From positions 1-64,000 of the forward strand of contig JABVXV010000169.1 in assembly GCA_013365325.1 (NCBI GenBank): 64,000 nucleotides of DNA, written 5' to 3'. This document shows, one piece after another, positions 24,401 to 38,929 of the stretch. The DNA is from Dipetalonema caudispina (lineage: Eukaryota; Nematoda; Chromadorea; Rhabditida; Onchocercidae). A model generated the notes under the pieces. It was not told where the DNA came from. It saw nothing but the letters and a program-made list of their open reading frames with translations, and made no database searches. How positions within the stretch are numbered: position 1 is the first letter of the stretch; the number at the start of each line of letters is the position of its first letter. The position numbers and the translations under genes were made by a program.

Positions 24401-26840
24401 TTTGATCTAATTTTGACAAATAACTGAGTGTAATGTTAAAAAATGACAGAAATATGCTATTCAAAATTTTTGGTAAGAAATTGTAAGCGTATTGGCATGT
24501 ATTGGCCGATTAAACTTCAGGTAATTTGGAATACTGACAGTTTAACTGAAGTAAACGGATCATGAATTTGTTGCTGATGTCGATATAAGCCAACATTTAT
24601 AGAATTATTGAAAAAGCTGTGCTGTGCTCAGAATTACTGATTACATAAAAGTATGAAATTAAAGAAATAAATTATCGCATGTGAAATAAGCATTTTCAAT
24701 TACTATTTAACGAGATTAATCATTGACAGACGAAGTTTGCAAACTTTAGAAAGAAGAAAAAGAAAAGAAGCTCTGTTGGAATTTTGAATTTTTCAATAAA
24801 GCTATGACAGTTTGCCAATAATTCAAAATAATACTTCATCGAATATGCGCGAGCGACAGAAAAAAAAAAGAAAAACATATGTGAATAAAATTCCAAGGAT
24901 GAAGATCATTTGGATCGGTATAAGAACAATAATATCAGTATCGTATGATGGAATGGACAGAAGTATTGCCTATTATCGAATTCTATGTATGAAAGTTTGC
25001 TTGCTTTTGCTCGAATGAAAGATTCATCCATAATGTACTAAAAAAAAAAAGATTTGATGGATTTTTGGAGGAAACTTCTAGCGCTATGCTTGTATCGGAA
25101 TTAAAATAAATGAAAGTAATAAGTCAAAAGAAAGAGTAAAAAAAACTGGAATCAACTTTTTAAGTGATAGTAGTCAGGAAAAGGAATATGATATGAGAAG
25201 TTTTAATTTATTAGTAATGCCGGATAAAATGCTTTCAGATAGAATGTTTGTACAATCAGAATTCTTTTCAGTTTTTCTTTCATCAAGAAGCTTGTGGTGT
25301 CATCTAGATAAGATTGATGTTATTCAGGAGAGAAGGAAGGAAAAAATAGCTTAAAGTCAACTAAACTGAGAACTGAAAAAAAAACCAATTAAGTTGAAGA
25401 TTTTTGGTCTAACAATCCATTGAATAAAATATAAAAAAAAAAAGAAAAGAAAGAAGATTGAAGTAAAATATATTTAAAGAATTGATGGGAAATACAGTTA
25501 CATCTGAGAAATGTTAATGATTGATAAAAGTCAAAATTTTAGAACTATAAAATTTCATTACAACTAATCATAGCTTATCATTTAACCTTTAAGCGTTTAA
25601 AATGGATAATTTGCAGGAGGTAAATTTGAATCTGACTACTAACATTTATTCGGTTGATATAGTACAAATAACACTATAAAAGTTTCAGTTACAAATTAAT
25701 TTTAATTCTTGTTAGAAATAAATGAAATAGAAATTTATTAATTGGAATGTTTATCGTAATTCCATGGATAATGTCGGAGAAATAAACAAACAATAAAAAA
25801 GAATTTAACTTAAAATTCAATATCTTCTCATTTTTGAAAATAGAAATTCTTCATTTCGTCTCTTTAAGCATGTCTGAAATGAATATATTTTCATCAGTTC
25901 ACTACCTACAAAGAAGTTGAAAAACGACTTGAACTAACAAATAAATAAGTATTTTGCTATTGGTCAAGATATCCAGTTTTATGTGTTATTTTGTCAATTG
26001 GATGATTACCTATTGCTGAATAAAATACAATTTTATGCAACTTGTTTAATTGTACTTACGAAAAAAAAATTATAATTGAAGTATGAAAAAAAAAAGTAAA
26101 AAGGGAATGATGTGATTAGAATTTGTTCGTTCAAAGAGAAACTAACGATTGATGTGAAGGTCATCGTTGTTCATATTTTATCGTTATACATATAATTCAG
26201 TTGGTTTTTGTAAAAGAAAAATTAAAAATAAAAGATTAAATTTTTATAATTTTAAAAATGAAAAAAAAAATATTGAGAAGTGCAAGATTTTAGGATAACA
26301 AAGGAAAGAATCATGGAAAACAATTCTTTTCATCATTTTTAAAAAAATTTTCTCTCATTTTTTCTTGATGAAAAAAAAAGCATGTATAGATCAAAATTTA
26401 AATCTTTTCATGATGGTGACATTTGATATAGCAAGTGAGCAAACAACAGGAACAATGAAATTGTTGAAGCGTTTTCATAACCACATTTAAAAATAAAAAG
26501 CTCACTAATTTCTATCATCCTTTTCCCTTTTTTTTTTGAAAACTATTACTAATCCTTTCATCTAGTATTTATTACTTATTATGTAACTCTTTTATTTTCT
26601 ATCTTTTAAAAGTGATTTGATAAAAGACAGAAATCTGTTTTAAATTATAATAAATTAAATTTTCAGCCATTATATATAGATAAGAATAATGGTAAAAGTA
26701 GACGTTTGGAAAATAATTGAAAGTCAAATTGCAATAAAATTTACACAAGCAAACATTGTAACTGATGTTACTTAATAGAAATTAAATTGATAATTGTGTC
26801 ATTTGTGAATACTATTATAATAACAGTTTTGTAAATCGAT

Positions 26841-26842
<2 letters not shown>
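21407..26842. other. AT-rich gene-free stretch
   Basis: Mostly A-rich homopolymers and short A/T runs. Open frames are short, lysine- or phenylalanine-rich and lack consistent splice signals. I see no gene, RNA or mobile element that I can support. Confidence 0.45.

Positions 26843-26878
<36 letters not shown>
26843..26878. repeat. Long poly-T tract (about 36 bases)
   Basis: An uninterrupted T run in an otherwise mixed AT context. With those at 29143-29179 and 29822-29854 it is one of three T runs longer than 30 bases within 3 kb. Confidence 0.9.
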
Positions 26879-26879
<1 letters not shown>

Positions 26880-29140
26880 TTTTCAGCAGGTTTTTTTCTT
26901 ATGATGATTTGATAAATTTTCAACATTATTTCAAAACTATTTGAAATAAATACTTAATGCTACAACAAAATTCTCAATTTATGCCTAAACTAGAATTGAA
27001 TGCGTCAAGTTTAATTTGTATATACGAATGTTAGCCATTTACTCGTCTGTAAATATGCCTGAATGATAATATTCAATATAAACGAGATAGCATTTACTGG
27101 CAGGATTATTGGAAATAGCCGGAAACTCTCTGTTTTTTTTTTTTTCTCCTGTTTCCTCTTCCACCTTTTTCTTCCTCTTTCTTACTTTACCGTTTCCGTT
27201 CTCCCTTGGCAATTCCCTTTTCTTGTTCGTCTTTCAAACTCTTTTGGCGCAAAATTAGTTGACACAAAATCGCCAGTACCATCATCATCATCATCATTAC
27301 TGTTTATAGTGTGACAGACAGTATTTCACAAATTCACATTATGCAATCTTTCATTCAGGGACCGGTTCCCCCGAGGGATTGTCAAATGTCCAATTGCAAT
27401 AATTCATAATTCTGGGATTATTTTTTCGAATGACATCAGCGATAAGGAATGATTCACAACAATGAAATATTGAAATATAATCCACAATGTTTTAGAAAGT
27501 TTAAAACTACAATTTCTAACTCAAAATAAGTCTTATAAACTTTCTTCCTTTCTTGTTGTTATTGCTTTAAAAAAAAAAAAAAAAAAAAACTAAATTTTCA
27601 TCATTTTCAAACTTTTTGATCTAAATTTTACTGAAAATTACGAAATTTCACGAAATTTAAAAGTTTTTTAAACTAACCATTTGCTTTATTATTTTACAAA
27701 CGTAAACTTCTTTTGTATCAAGTCAATTTTTTTGCTTTAAAATTCTGATGAATCGAACTTTTTATGACATCCTTAAATGTTTCACACTATCCATTTCATA
27801 TTATCATTTTGTTACCTTTGTGTCAATAAACTAATAGTATAACTAGGCCTATTTTATAAATCACTGATTTTTTCCTCATCCATATCGCCTCACTCAGATA
27901 TCGATTACATATTGTTTCCTTTTTCTACAAAATATTAAAATTCTAAAAATTGTCCACTTCCTACTGGTCTTATCCTTTTCAATTCCTCGTCGCTTCCAAT
28001 TCGATTTTTTGGAATAGAAGTCCCTTGTATCTTTATGCGCAACTAAATTCCTTTCATCTGCAAGAAAATACCTTCCTTTTTTTTTTTCAAATAGCACTGA
28101 GATTTTTAGAGCTCATTAATATTTCCATGGTATTAATTAACAATTTTTATTCTAGTTTAAACTACAAAAATACGTATCTATCGATATCGATGAGGTTAAT
28201 CAAGTTTTTCTTTTTCAATTAATTAATTAAAGTCCTCAATTTCTGCACAATTTCCACTACCATTTATATTGCTTGTTGGAAAATTACAACTGTCGCACGG
28301 ATTTATTAATTTTTTTATTTTGAAATATAAAATTGTATTTGAAAACGAATAGAATATCAAGTGCATTTCATTATAAAAAAAGAAGAACGAACATATTTGC
28401 AAAAAAATAAAAAAAAAAAAAACAAAGAACAAGAAGGGAAAAGTTTCAAGAATATGCTTTTCTATTTCTTGAAAGCTATTGAAAATCGAAATTCTCTTTT
28501 TTTTTTTTTTTTTTGGAAAAGTTTCCAGCAAAACGATATTCAAAAACAGAAAGAAGCTGAAAAGAGGAAGAAATGGAAGAAAAAAGAGTTTGATGTATAA
28601 TTTAGCAGGACTTTAACGAAAAAAAAGAAGAGAAAAAAAGCAAAATCACTTGGATTTGCCAACATAATTGAAAAAGTGCTTCAGGCCCAAATGCATTTTG
28701 GCCTGTTAACTTTTTTAAGATAAGAAAAGACAAATTTCCATTAAACAATGTTACAATATGTTATTTGTTTGGAAATTTTCGAATACTTAATTAAGCAATA
28801 ATAAATTACTTACCCTAATCTATACGATAAGTTTGGCTTTTTTAGAATAATTGTGTAAATTTGGAACGAAATGTTAATAAATGGTGTAATCTTATCAATT
28901 GGAATTATTGCTAATAGTTTAAACTGACGGCGGAAAAATTATTATTTTCCTTTCAGTCCATACATATATCATTATACGGTAGCGCTAACACTATACTATC
29001 AGAACTTTGTTATTTTTTCAATCTAAAAGTGAAAGGAAAATGAAATAATATTTTATGTTTGTTTAATTCATTCAAAATTATCCCAATAATTTGCTGAAAG
29101 TTTTTCAATTTTCTTCATTTAAAATTAAAATTTTTATTTT

Positions 29141-29142
<2 letters not shown>
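26879..29142. other. Gene-free stretch with a more GC-rich patch at 27190-27400
   Basis: The patch has mixed composition, including a GGACCGGTTCCCCCGAGGGA string near 27359. Just below it on the minus strand is a run of six ATG codons (27297-27280) followed by a hydrophobic stretch, VLAILCQLIL, and then by a GTAAAG donor after 27191. This could be a signal-peptide first exon of a minus-strand gene, but its phase (2) does not fit the first known exon of the flavin oxidoreductase. The rest is A/T-rich with no supported feature. Confidence 0.35.

Positions 29143-29179
<37 letters not shown>
29143..29179. repeat. Long poly-T tract (about 37 bases) running into a short GT repeat
   Basis: Uninterrupted T run followed by GTGTGTGTGTT. 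The exact length may be unreliable in the assembly. Confidence 0.9.
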
Positions 29180-29189
<10 letters not shown>

Positions 29190-29820
29190 TTTATTCAGAT
29201 GTGGTTAGAATTATTTCACTTGCATAAAGCTTAACAACCAGAAAGAAATACAATAATAAGCAAATATTGAAATAAGCTGTAAAATTTAAAATAATTTATA
29301 GGGCGGTAAAATGAGGAAGGAAGGAAAAAGAGTTAGAGGGGATGAATTGAAAAGGAAGAGGGAAAAAGGAGTAAGAAAGGGAAGAGGGAAAAAAAAAAAA
29401 AAAAAACCAAACGAATGACGTTATCCATAACTGAAATAATTTTTCGACCAGAACAAATCGACTACTAAACATGCATTGAAATAAACTATGGCATTTAAAA
29501 AATTGGAAGGAAAAGGAAAAAAAAAAAAAAGAAAAAGAAAGCTTTTAAAGAGATATGAGATAATGCTAAATGAGCTGATATTGATTTGAATTGCTTATTT
29601 TTTAAAAGAATAGAAAAATTTTTGGGGAAAAAAAAAACCCGTTTAAATTCATTGATTTAAAGTAATAATTAATTGTGTCCAATCATAAATAATGAATGAA
29701 ATTAGAAATATATTATGAAATAAAATAATAGTTCTTTTTGTCTACTTTTAAATCTAAAATTGATTAAATCCCGATGATTTCAAATGTATTGCATTGATTT
29801 GTTTCTTTATTTATTTATTT

Positions 29821-29821
<1 letters not shown>
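29180..29821. other. A- and G-rich gene-free stretch
   Basis: Purine-rich sequence (AAGGAAGGAAAAAG-like) around 29310-29410 and several A runs. No reading frame supported. Confidence 0.45.

Positions 29822-29854
<33 letters not shown>
29822..29854. repeat. Long poly-T tract (about 33 bases)
   Basis: Uninterrupted T run preceded by a TTTATTTATTTG stretch. Confidence 0.9.
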
Positions 29855-29855
<1 letters not shown>

Positions 29856-32800
29856 AATGAATTAGACGTGTGACGTGAAAATTCGATTTTTCATTACGCT
29901 TATTATATTTCTTTTGTATAAGTCATCTTTTTTCTCCCTCTTTCTCTTCCTCTTTCTTTCTTTCTTTTGTGCAAATTTAATGATAAATGTTCAGTTTTAG
30001 CGTAAGTTTACATGACTTATCAAATATTCCGGATCGTTTTTTAATTAAGAAATTAAAAGGGTCACTGAGGTATCTCTTCAGGAAAATGTTGAGTTTGTTG
30101 GCAATTACGGAAAGAGTAAAGGGCCTATCGGAAGATTCTGTTGAAAGTTTTAAAATCTTATTATTGTGATTTTCGGGAATGTACGAATTAGTGCGATAAA
30201 GTCTGCCAGATAACGGATTGTGCAAATGATCAATCATCTTGATCCCGAATCCGTTTTGCAGATATTTACCGATGAACGGTTAGTTAGTAAGAATGGTGTT
30301 GGCAATAAGTGTGGAATAACAAATAGTTGTAATGATATGATTCATTTCAAATTTAAATAAGTGGAATGACAGAAACAGAATCGTATCAGTAAAACTTTGA
30401 ACAGTCTTTTTGTCAAAAATAAATCATTATATAAATTACCTATATTTTTTTTTAAAAATGAGAAAAATTTCGCGGACATGGACCCAACTATAATCATAAG
30501 TATCATACAAAGTAAGGAATAGAGAGGAAAGACGAAACTTCCATATTTTATTCAATAAATTTCAGAATTTATGATTTTTGTCCAGTGATGACCTTTATTT
30601 TTTATCAGTGGTATCATAGAAAAATTTCTTCCAGTAAAATTTCCCGTTTAGTAGCAGCTAGACTAGATTATACATAAAATTCTTTTGAAATTTTAGAAAC
30701 TTAAAGTTAATAACAAATTTACAGCATTGTTACTGTTTCTAGCAGTACATATCGAATATTCCAATGAGGTAGAAGGAAAATTTATGAGAAGAGCCAAGAC
30801 TGTCCATCTATTTAGCAAGTCAATAAATGTAATTCTGCAATAGTTAATCCTACCAGAAGACTGTAATGATAGCTGTTAAAACTACTGCATCTAATCAGCT
30901 TTTGTTGATCCATTTGCAGGTAGAGTGGGATCAATATGTACCTTTTCAAAATGTTAAATACATTTAAAGAAGAGAAAACTTTGGTATTTAAAAGTTTTTT
31001 ACTGATGGTTCAATCAAATAATTAAAATGAACTACTGAAATGGCTAAGGTATTCTCAAGATTTCAACAAAAATTTAATGATCATATTCCATTTGTGAAAA
31101 ATTATGCCAACAGCTCATTATTATATTTCAATCCTCATTTTTCCGACTAATTCATGTATTGTTAGCTTTTAAGCTAAACATCAAAGTTTAGAAATAATGA
31201 AAAATCATGCGAACTTAGGATCAGTGGAAGGGCAGAGATGAAAGGGAGGAAAAAAGGAAAAAATGGCTCATTTCAAAAATGCTTTGATTAGCCAAACATA
31301 GGTTTCATTTCTTATGAAAGAAGTCAAGAGAGAGAGAGAGAAAAGAAAAAAAAAAGAGAAAAAAGTGAAATATGATTAGCCATGAAAAGGTATTCAAGTA
31401 AATTTTTGTTTGCATACAGTTATTCATTTGCCCATTTTTGCTCCTTTTAAATCTTCTCGCTTATATTTTGAATTTCACTAAGAGTTATCAAATATTTTTT
31501 TATGATTTCACTTCCAATTTTTCTTTTTCAACATTCTTAAAAAGTTTACTTGAAATTTTGCAATTGTTTGATGTATCAAATAATATATTCGAAATTTGCA
31601 AAAGAGAAGGAAAAATAGATCGGAAAAGTTTTAAAGATAATATGGTAGCAGATAAAATCATGCTGGATAATGGGTGACCAATGCTGTGGTCATTAGTGTC
31701 AAGGAAATTCTGTTGTTGTCTTGATGAATGGGTGAAAAGCAAACATATTTCGCATCCTCATATATTTTCTTTTTTCCCACCCTTTGTTTTTAAATTTATG
31801 ATAATGATAAATGCAACAATTAAAAAGTATGTTAATGATGGCAATTAATAAGAAATCTGACAACCTAAACTTCATAAGTTTCTTCTCATTGCTTTATGAA
31901 TCAAACCGAACTATTTCGTTGATTCCTTTGCTCTGTTCCAAGCAGTTTTGGTGCCTTTTACTTGTTAAATTGTATCTGAATTTAAATCAAATTTATTTCT
32001 TGAAAAATTATATGAGAGAGTGCAGGAGCATCTCCAGTGACCCATTTCAAGTTATTCGCTCTTTTTTCTTTCTTTCACTTTTTTAAAATTCAATTCCAGT
32101 TGGTGAAAATGAAAATGAAAATGAATGCTTAGTTCGAACAATACATGTAAATATTTGTTGGTAAACTGATTATATTTTTATGACATAAATTTTCAGTGAT
32201 GCATTTCCTCAATCAGAAATTACTAGAAATCACTACTTGATTACTAATTGCTTGCTAGTCTTCAACGTATTTAGTAATTATTTGCAAAGTTGGTTATGAA
32301 ACTAATTAGCAAGTAAGCTAACTGTTATCGATAGACTAAGATTTATCTGATCACCTAATTCCTACTATTATTAGATAAAAAATATCATTTATGTCGTTTA
32401 AATTTATCAGCTCGAGACTTGTAAAATTTTCAACGTGCTCTAATTTTTTGCAATTATCTCTCATGATATAATGAAATCTAAAATGTTAAAATACAACCTT
32501 GATTAGTTCATATCAGCTTATTTTTAAAATCATAAAAACGGGGAAAAAAAAAGTAAAGGAAAGACGCATTTAAAATTATTGAATCTTTTTTCATTCCTTC
32601 TTACCATGTTGTATTGCGAATTCTTATTGGCCAACATCAATCATGGATTTGTATAAATCATCTTCATCTTTTCCAGCCATTTCAATACCATTTTTTTCCA
32701 GTAAATGAAAAAAAAAAGAAAAGAGAAGGAAAAGAAATAATTTTCGAACAAATTTTCATACAGCAAGTGATTCATTAAAGCATTCTTATAGACTGTTGAA

Positions 32801-35800
32801 ATGTTCATCGAATTATTTCTGATAATTTTGTTATTGCAGCAAAATTAGAATAAATTAAAATAGAAAGTTCGGAAATTACATTGTTGTAGATATTGCAACA
32901 ATTTGATGGATTTCCCACATTCACTCCGTTTCCCAATATAAAAAAGTTAGCTTAAACAATATTAAATAAAAAATTGTTGTATGCTTATATCGTTTTTGAA
33001 TTAATAACGCCACTGTTCGCCACTTGATTTTTTTATTTGATTTTTAAAAAAATCGTGATTTTGAAAAATGATTGAGAAAATTTGTGTTAAAACTAAAGAA
33101 GGAAATAAGATGTGGGTAGGATCAAATATTTCTAAGTATCATTCTTGTGAAAATAACCGGAACGATGCTAATTTATTTAATGTTTCGTTGATGGCAGTAA
33201 AAATGACAGAAAATTGGGTTCAAATCTGTAATAATATTATCAATGACAAATGATTTTAAAAATTCTCGAGCAAAATTAATATTAGGTAATTTCTAATAAA
33301 TAATAATTCAAAATAAGAACATGTTTAGACTAATCGGTGTGCAAATGTTACCATTATTATAAGATAATATTAGTAAGATTAAAAAATCCAATCATTTTTA
33401 TCACTAACAGGGAAAAAAAGGGATTTATTTTGATGAAAACAAAAGATTTATTTTTTATATTTGAAATATCTTCATAGATTTGAAGAAATCTTACAAAATC
33501 ATTTTCTCAGCATAGCTAATTTATTCATTAAAAAATTAATAATACTGTTCCAAAAATATTGAAACAATTTTTAAAAAAATATCGGCCAAAATAATTAGGA
33601 TAATTTTATGTATAAAAAATTAAAATTGGTATTTAAAACGAAAAGTACTGGTTGTATTTGTTTGAAAAAGATCAAAATGCTAGTTCTACTGTTCAAATTT
33701 ATCCCGCTGAATGATTGCAATCCTGAGTTTGCACCGAATTATACCAACCACAGTTATTACTGGGAAGAAAGGGGAAAAAAAAAAAATGAAATGTACTTAT
33801 TTTACACTGTTATTTGATTTGATTTCGAACCACCTGCTAAATTTTTGATAAGTGATCGAAATTTCAATATGTGCTCCGTAAGAAAGCTGGTTCTTTATAA
33901 ATTCTCGACAACAGGCAAGATACGGTAAAGTTTTTTCTTTCTTGTTCCTAATGATTGGTGGAATACGATAAGAAATTTCACTCAAGCCATATATACATAT
34001 TTATATAATACTTATATTTTAAAAAAAATTATAATTATTACTGAGAGTTACTGCCATGCAGTAATCGAAATCTCTTTGTAGTTTTAATTGCATTTATGAG
34101 GATTGTTGTATCTACGACTTTTCTTTTGATTTCAGAAAATTTATTTAGTGTATGGCAGATTTAATTTCACATTTCTTTTCCTCTTTATCAAATAAAAAGA
34201 GTGATTTGTTGTTACAATGAAAGATGTAACATTTTAAAGAGTTCAAATTTTCGAAATTTGCAGTGTTTTTAAATTAACGCAACAATTAATAAGCAATAAA
34301 AATATCGCCACAATTTTTTTCTGAAAAATTAAGTGATTCAAAACCATCGATGATAGCCTAAAACGGGCAAATAAATTAAGCGAAACAATTTGATGATTAA
34401 TATTTCAACATTTCTCTTTTTTTTTTTTTTCAAAAAATCGCAATACGACCTGATGCAGCATATATTATTTTCATATGTATTAATATATCATGGAATAGTC
34501 GTGATAGCGATGATAAGTTTAATAAATAGTGATGCAATTAATAGTGTTCCATTGGAATCGAAAAATTGATGCAAAACGATAGCAATAATCAATAGTTAAT
34601 AGTTTATGTTGAATGGAGAAGAAAAAAAATTTGAAACTTGATTGTTTTAATCCGATATGCTAGGATATAAGTGGTAGCCTAAGCTAGATATATCAGACAA
34701 AGGCTGTGAAAACGGGTCACTTTATTTTTCACCGATACATATGATTAATTTAATGATATCAACAAAAGATAGTATCATTTCTTTTCCAAGAAGTGACACA
34801 CCATATGGCCTTCTTTGAATTGTAGAAAGTGGAAAAAAATTTGAAAGAAAATAAAACAGTGAAATTTTCGACGAAATAAAAATTGTTACGTGAAATGACA
34901 TTGCAAAAAGTATTAATTTCTCCTTTCATTCCTTTCTGATATTATCATTTTGTAACTGTGAAAACCATTTACAATTAACTTTCCTAGATGAGATTTAGTT
35001 AGTCGCAAAAAGTAATGAAATAACAGGGAGATTCGAGAAAATGAAAAGAGTATGCTATGAAACGAAGAGAAGATTTTCTGAAAATTTTCTTTTCTCCTGC
35101 CAGAACAAATTTTTTCCTGGGAAAATTATTTTTAAGAATGAAATATTGAGTGGAATTAAAACCGACCACTCAAATGATATGCTACTTCTCAAACGACGTA
35201 AGTAATTAGCGTAATAAAAGGATTTAATATGAGTTTCAACTAATCGCTGGTGTATTCTAAACCTGTTAACAAATTTTGCATTACTTTTATTTTCAAATCA
35301 CTTTCAATTTCTCGGAAAGATTCTCAGCTTTTTTTTTAAATTTCATTTCCAACTATTCAACTATAACTTATTATAACATATACAATTTGCTTCTATCTTT
35401 CTAAAAAAAAGTAAGGAAAACTCTCATTGCTTTTCTATTTTCATACTCAATTTTTAACAATTAACTTTATACACGAAATATAATACGTAAAAAAAGAAAT
35501 TTTTTTTTCATTTTTCAACAAAAATAAATAAGCGATATTTTTAAACATAACATGTTTTTTCTAAGAAACCAAACAATTTGTACAAATCCTAAGCACGGAT
35601 GAAAAAACAAATAAATAAATAAGAAACTGTCTTTTTAACAAAAAACAAAAGGAAATATGATTTTAAGTTAAAATTAGTCAGCAATTATGGAAAGAAGAAA
35701 ATGAAGTTGTAATTTAAAAATTAGTTGGTAGCTCCAAAAGGAGGGAAAAAAAGAAGAATCGGATTTCAAAAATTAGCTAACTAGTAATAAGAAGAAAGAA

Positions 35801-35826
35801 AAAAGAAAAATTGAAATTTAAGTATA
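29855..35826. other. AT-rich gene-free stretch with opposed open frames near 30.0-30.2 kb
   Basis: At 29977-30237 the minus strand is open for 86 codons from an ATG, with a more protein-like composition (for example NPLSGRLYRTNSYIPENH), and the plus strand is open over most of the same bases. I recognise neither product and see no flanking splice sites. Elsewhere the open frames are short and Lys/Asn/Ile/Phe-rich. A GA repeat lies at about 31328-31342. Confidence 0.4.
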
Positions 35827-35850
35827 CATATATATATATATATATATATG
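35827..35850. repeat. (AT)n microsatellite
   Basis: Alternating AT dinucleotides, about 12 copies. Confidence 0.9.
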
Positions 35851-38800
35851 TTAAAAATATGTTCCACTGTTTGAACAAAGCAAATGAAACGATTGAAATG
35901 TTGAGGTGAAGATCAAGGTTATCGTTTAGTTGTATTATAATAATATATGGTGAATGAAATGGTTAACATTTTTATGAAAAAGAAATTGAAGAAAAGAGAA
36001 AAAAAAAGGAAAAAGAAGAGAATGACAACTTTTTTCGAGCAATGAACTCTAACGACGGTGTAATTAATCGGCGAATATTTCACGACTTGTCAAAAGAAAA
36101 GTTGGGATTATTTGCTGGAATTTGATATTCTTTAATTTCACCTTTATACGGAAAATTTTTCAGAAAAAAAAAAAATGTAAAACAACAAACAAACAAATAT
36201 TGGCTGAGATAACTCTTTTTGATTTTGTAGCGTTTCGTTTCATTTTTAGATATTTGAATTTTCATTTTTTCTTCTTCCAAAATATTATCATTGAGAAAAG
36301 CCCGGGGATTGCGTTTTTCATTTAATTTCATTCTGCAGAAAAAACATTTGAAATTATTTGAATGAAATTTATCGAAAAGAAAAATTTAAATGCATGCATT
36401 AGCTTGAAGTAAAAAAAAGCTGCAAGACTAAAGTAAGTTACTTACAATTTTCAATGCATTGTGGTAGAGGATTTCTACCTTTATGAAAGTGTAAAATTAT
36501 TTAACTACCGATAATAACCTGATAAGATCGATGTGTAAAGCAAAAGTATTAATCAACCTGATGTAAATGACCTGTCTGTTGCTATTCAATTTGCCAATTA
36601 ATAAATGATTTCTGGATAATTCTTGGTCCAAGTGATTGTTTCAGACATTTGTTAGGAAGCAAAAAATCAGTTTTATAATAATTTAAAATAATATAGTTGG
36701 ATTTTTTTCTCCTTTTCATTTATTTTGGTAATTATATAAAAATTAAAAATTTGAAATAGTTCTTGCCATTTATTGATCGATTACTGGTTATTTAAATGTA
36801 AATAAAGATGATTTGTTATCATTCCTTTTTCAGAATTCAACTTTAGTTATCAAAAATACGCGAAAGGAAAAAGTGAAAGAATTGAAGGTAATAATTACCA
36901 TGAAATAATTACAATAATTACAGTTGAATAGAATGTTGGTAAGGACATGGAGACTCAACCATCTATGCAATATACTTTTTAAATAATATATTTTACAAAA
37001 TGGATGAATCATGCAATCATTCTTTCATATCTGAGAATTAAAAGTGATTTTAATTTAGCTATGGTTTAGAAAAACTGCAGACTATCGTTGTCATCAAATT
37101 CAGATCTTTGAATATATTTCTATCTGATCTTGTGTTTTGTTAAAATATATTTTATCCAATGATAGGATAATATCATATCGACCAATAATACTTCTTCGCA
37201 TGACTGAGTCTTCAATGATATCCGATCCATAATGATGGATTCTCGTAACATTTATAAAAACTTAAGCATATTCTGAATTAGATTCTTATAGTAAAAAGAC
37301 TTTCTCTTGATTTGACTCTTAAAGTTTATAAATTTAATCAGGTTAACTGGAAACTGTTTACGTTTTTCTATGAAAGAATAATATGTCGTTGAAGATTTTT
37401 TCGCTATGTGAACGATTTCCGACGTTTTCACGTGCATTAAACAAAAAAAAGAGAGAAAAGAATAAGAAATTCTCTCAAAGGATGAATAAATACAATATGA
37501 GTTATAAATTAATTAGATAATATTAATTTCGAATTATTAAATTTCCAAAATTATTTTAATTTCAAAAAATTGAATGAATAATTCGTTTCATGCATTATAT
37601 TTGCAATCCGTAACGATATATGATGCACAATATACCTGCAAATTATTCCCTCACTTCTTCCGCATTTGCAATTCCTTTTTTTTTTTTTTTTTTTTTTTGG
37701 ATACTTTTTTGCAATTTTTAAATGATGAATTTATGTTGTTATCCCCAAAGCAGCTGTTTTTGCCATTTGAATCATTTATCCGCTCGAAAGAATAATTTCA
37801 AATTCTTATCTTGTCCTACTGACATTTGCAATAGGGAAGGATTAGAAAACGCTAGTAGACCATTATTACGTGTGTCGGAATGACAAAATAGTTTCACGCC
37901 AAATACTTCGAAAAAAAAAATCTTATCATTTCCAGTTATTGAGCTATTTTTGTTTTTCGTCAATTTATTTTATTCTTTTTGAGTTTAAGTTAATCAGTGA
38001 CTGACGATTAGTTAATTGTTTGCATAAAGTTTCCGAGAATATGTTCACTCCATTTTAGTGCTATCCGGTTTTTGCTCTTTTTTTTTTCACGCTGAATTTC
38101 TCGACAATAAGTAAGTGTCCAGAAAAAATAAAGGCAAGGGAAAATGGGTAAGAAAAGAAAAGTTTGAAGAGAATTTCATGGGAAAAGAATGGAATTACTT
38201 GCAATTCATGCTATAACAATTTTATTTCATAATTATACCTTAAGATTCAATAAGTTGATTAATAGTTCATGCAATTATGAAAATTTTTTGCAAGTATATT
38301 TTACATATTTTAAATAATTTTGAAATGGATACTTATAGTGCATCTAAAATTGGTCCTTGACCTAACGGAAAATGTAAAGTGTCCTTAAATCCAATTAATA
38401 TTTACATTTGTAGTTCATTTCAAATAATTTGTTATCAAATTATAACCAACAATACATTAATTTATTTCTTCCCTTTATACATAAAAAAACCGTATGATAC
38501 AAAAATCATCCCAGATTATTATGAATTTTAGGAAATTTTTAAGTTTAAATTTCATTTCAAATATTAGTTTGAAATTTTTTTTTTTTTTTTCAAATAAAAG
38601 AAATATTATTCTTCAATTCGGATATTTTTTCCACACAATCCAAAATTTGCAGCTTTCTTTTTGTTCCTTTTCTTTTCCTTCCAAAAAATGAGAAATATTG
38701 TAGAATTCTGATTGTACTCGAAGATTCTGATAGTAAATGATTTTGAATTGAACTGTACGAAATAGGGAAAAAAGAAAGAGAAATTTGAAACCATCAAAAA

Positions 38801-38887
38801 TGATTATCATTGGTTCTTTTTTATACATTCCACCGTGATATTATTTCCTCATGAATTTCTTCTTGTTTTTGGAAGGAAAAACATATG

Positions 38888-38894
<7 letters not shown>
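35851..38894. other. AT-rich gene-free stretch
   Basis: No exon-like frame, RNA or repeat was recognised beyond homopolymers such as T runs near 37680 and 38575. Confidence 0.45.

Positions 38895-38926
<32 letters not shown>
38895..38926. repeat. (CT)n microsatellite
   Basis: About 16 CT dinucleotides, matching the tract at 21377-21406 in type and length. Confidence 0.9.
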
Positions 38927-38929
<3 letters not shown>

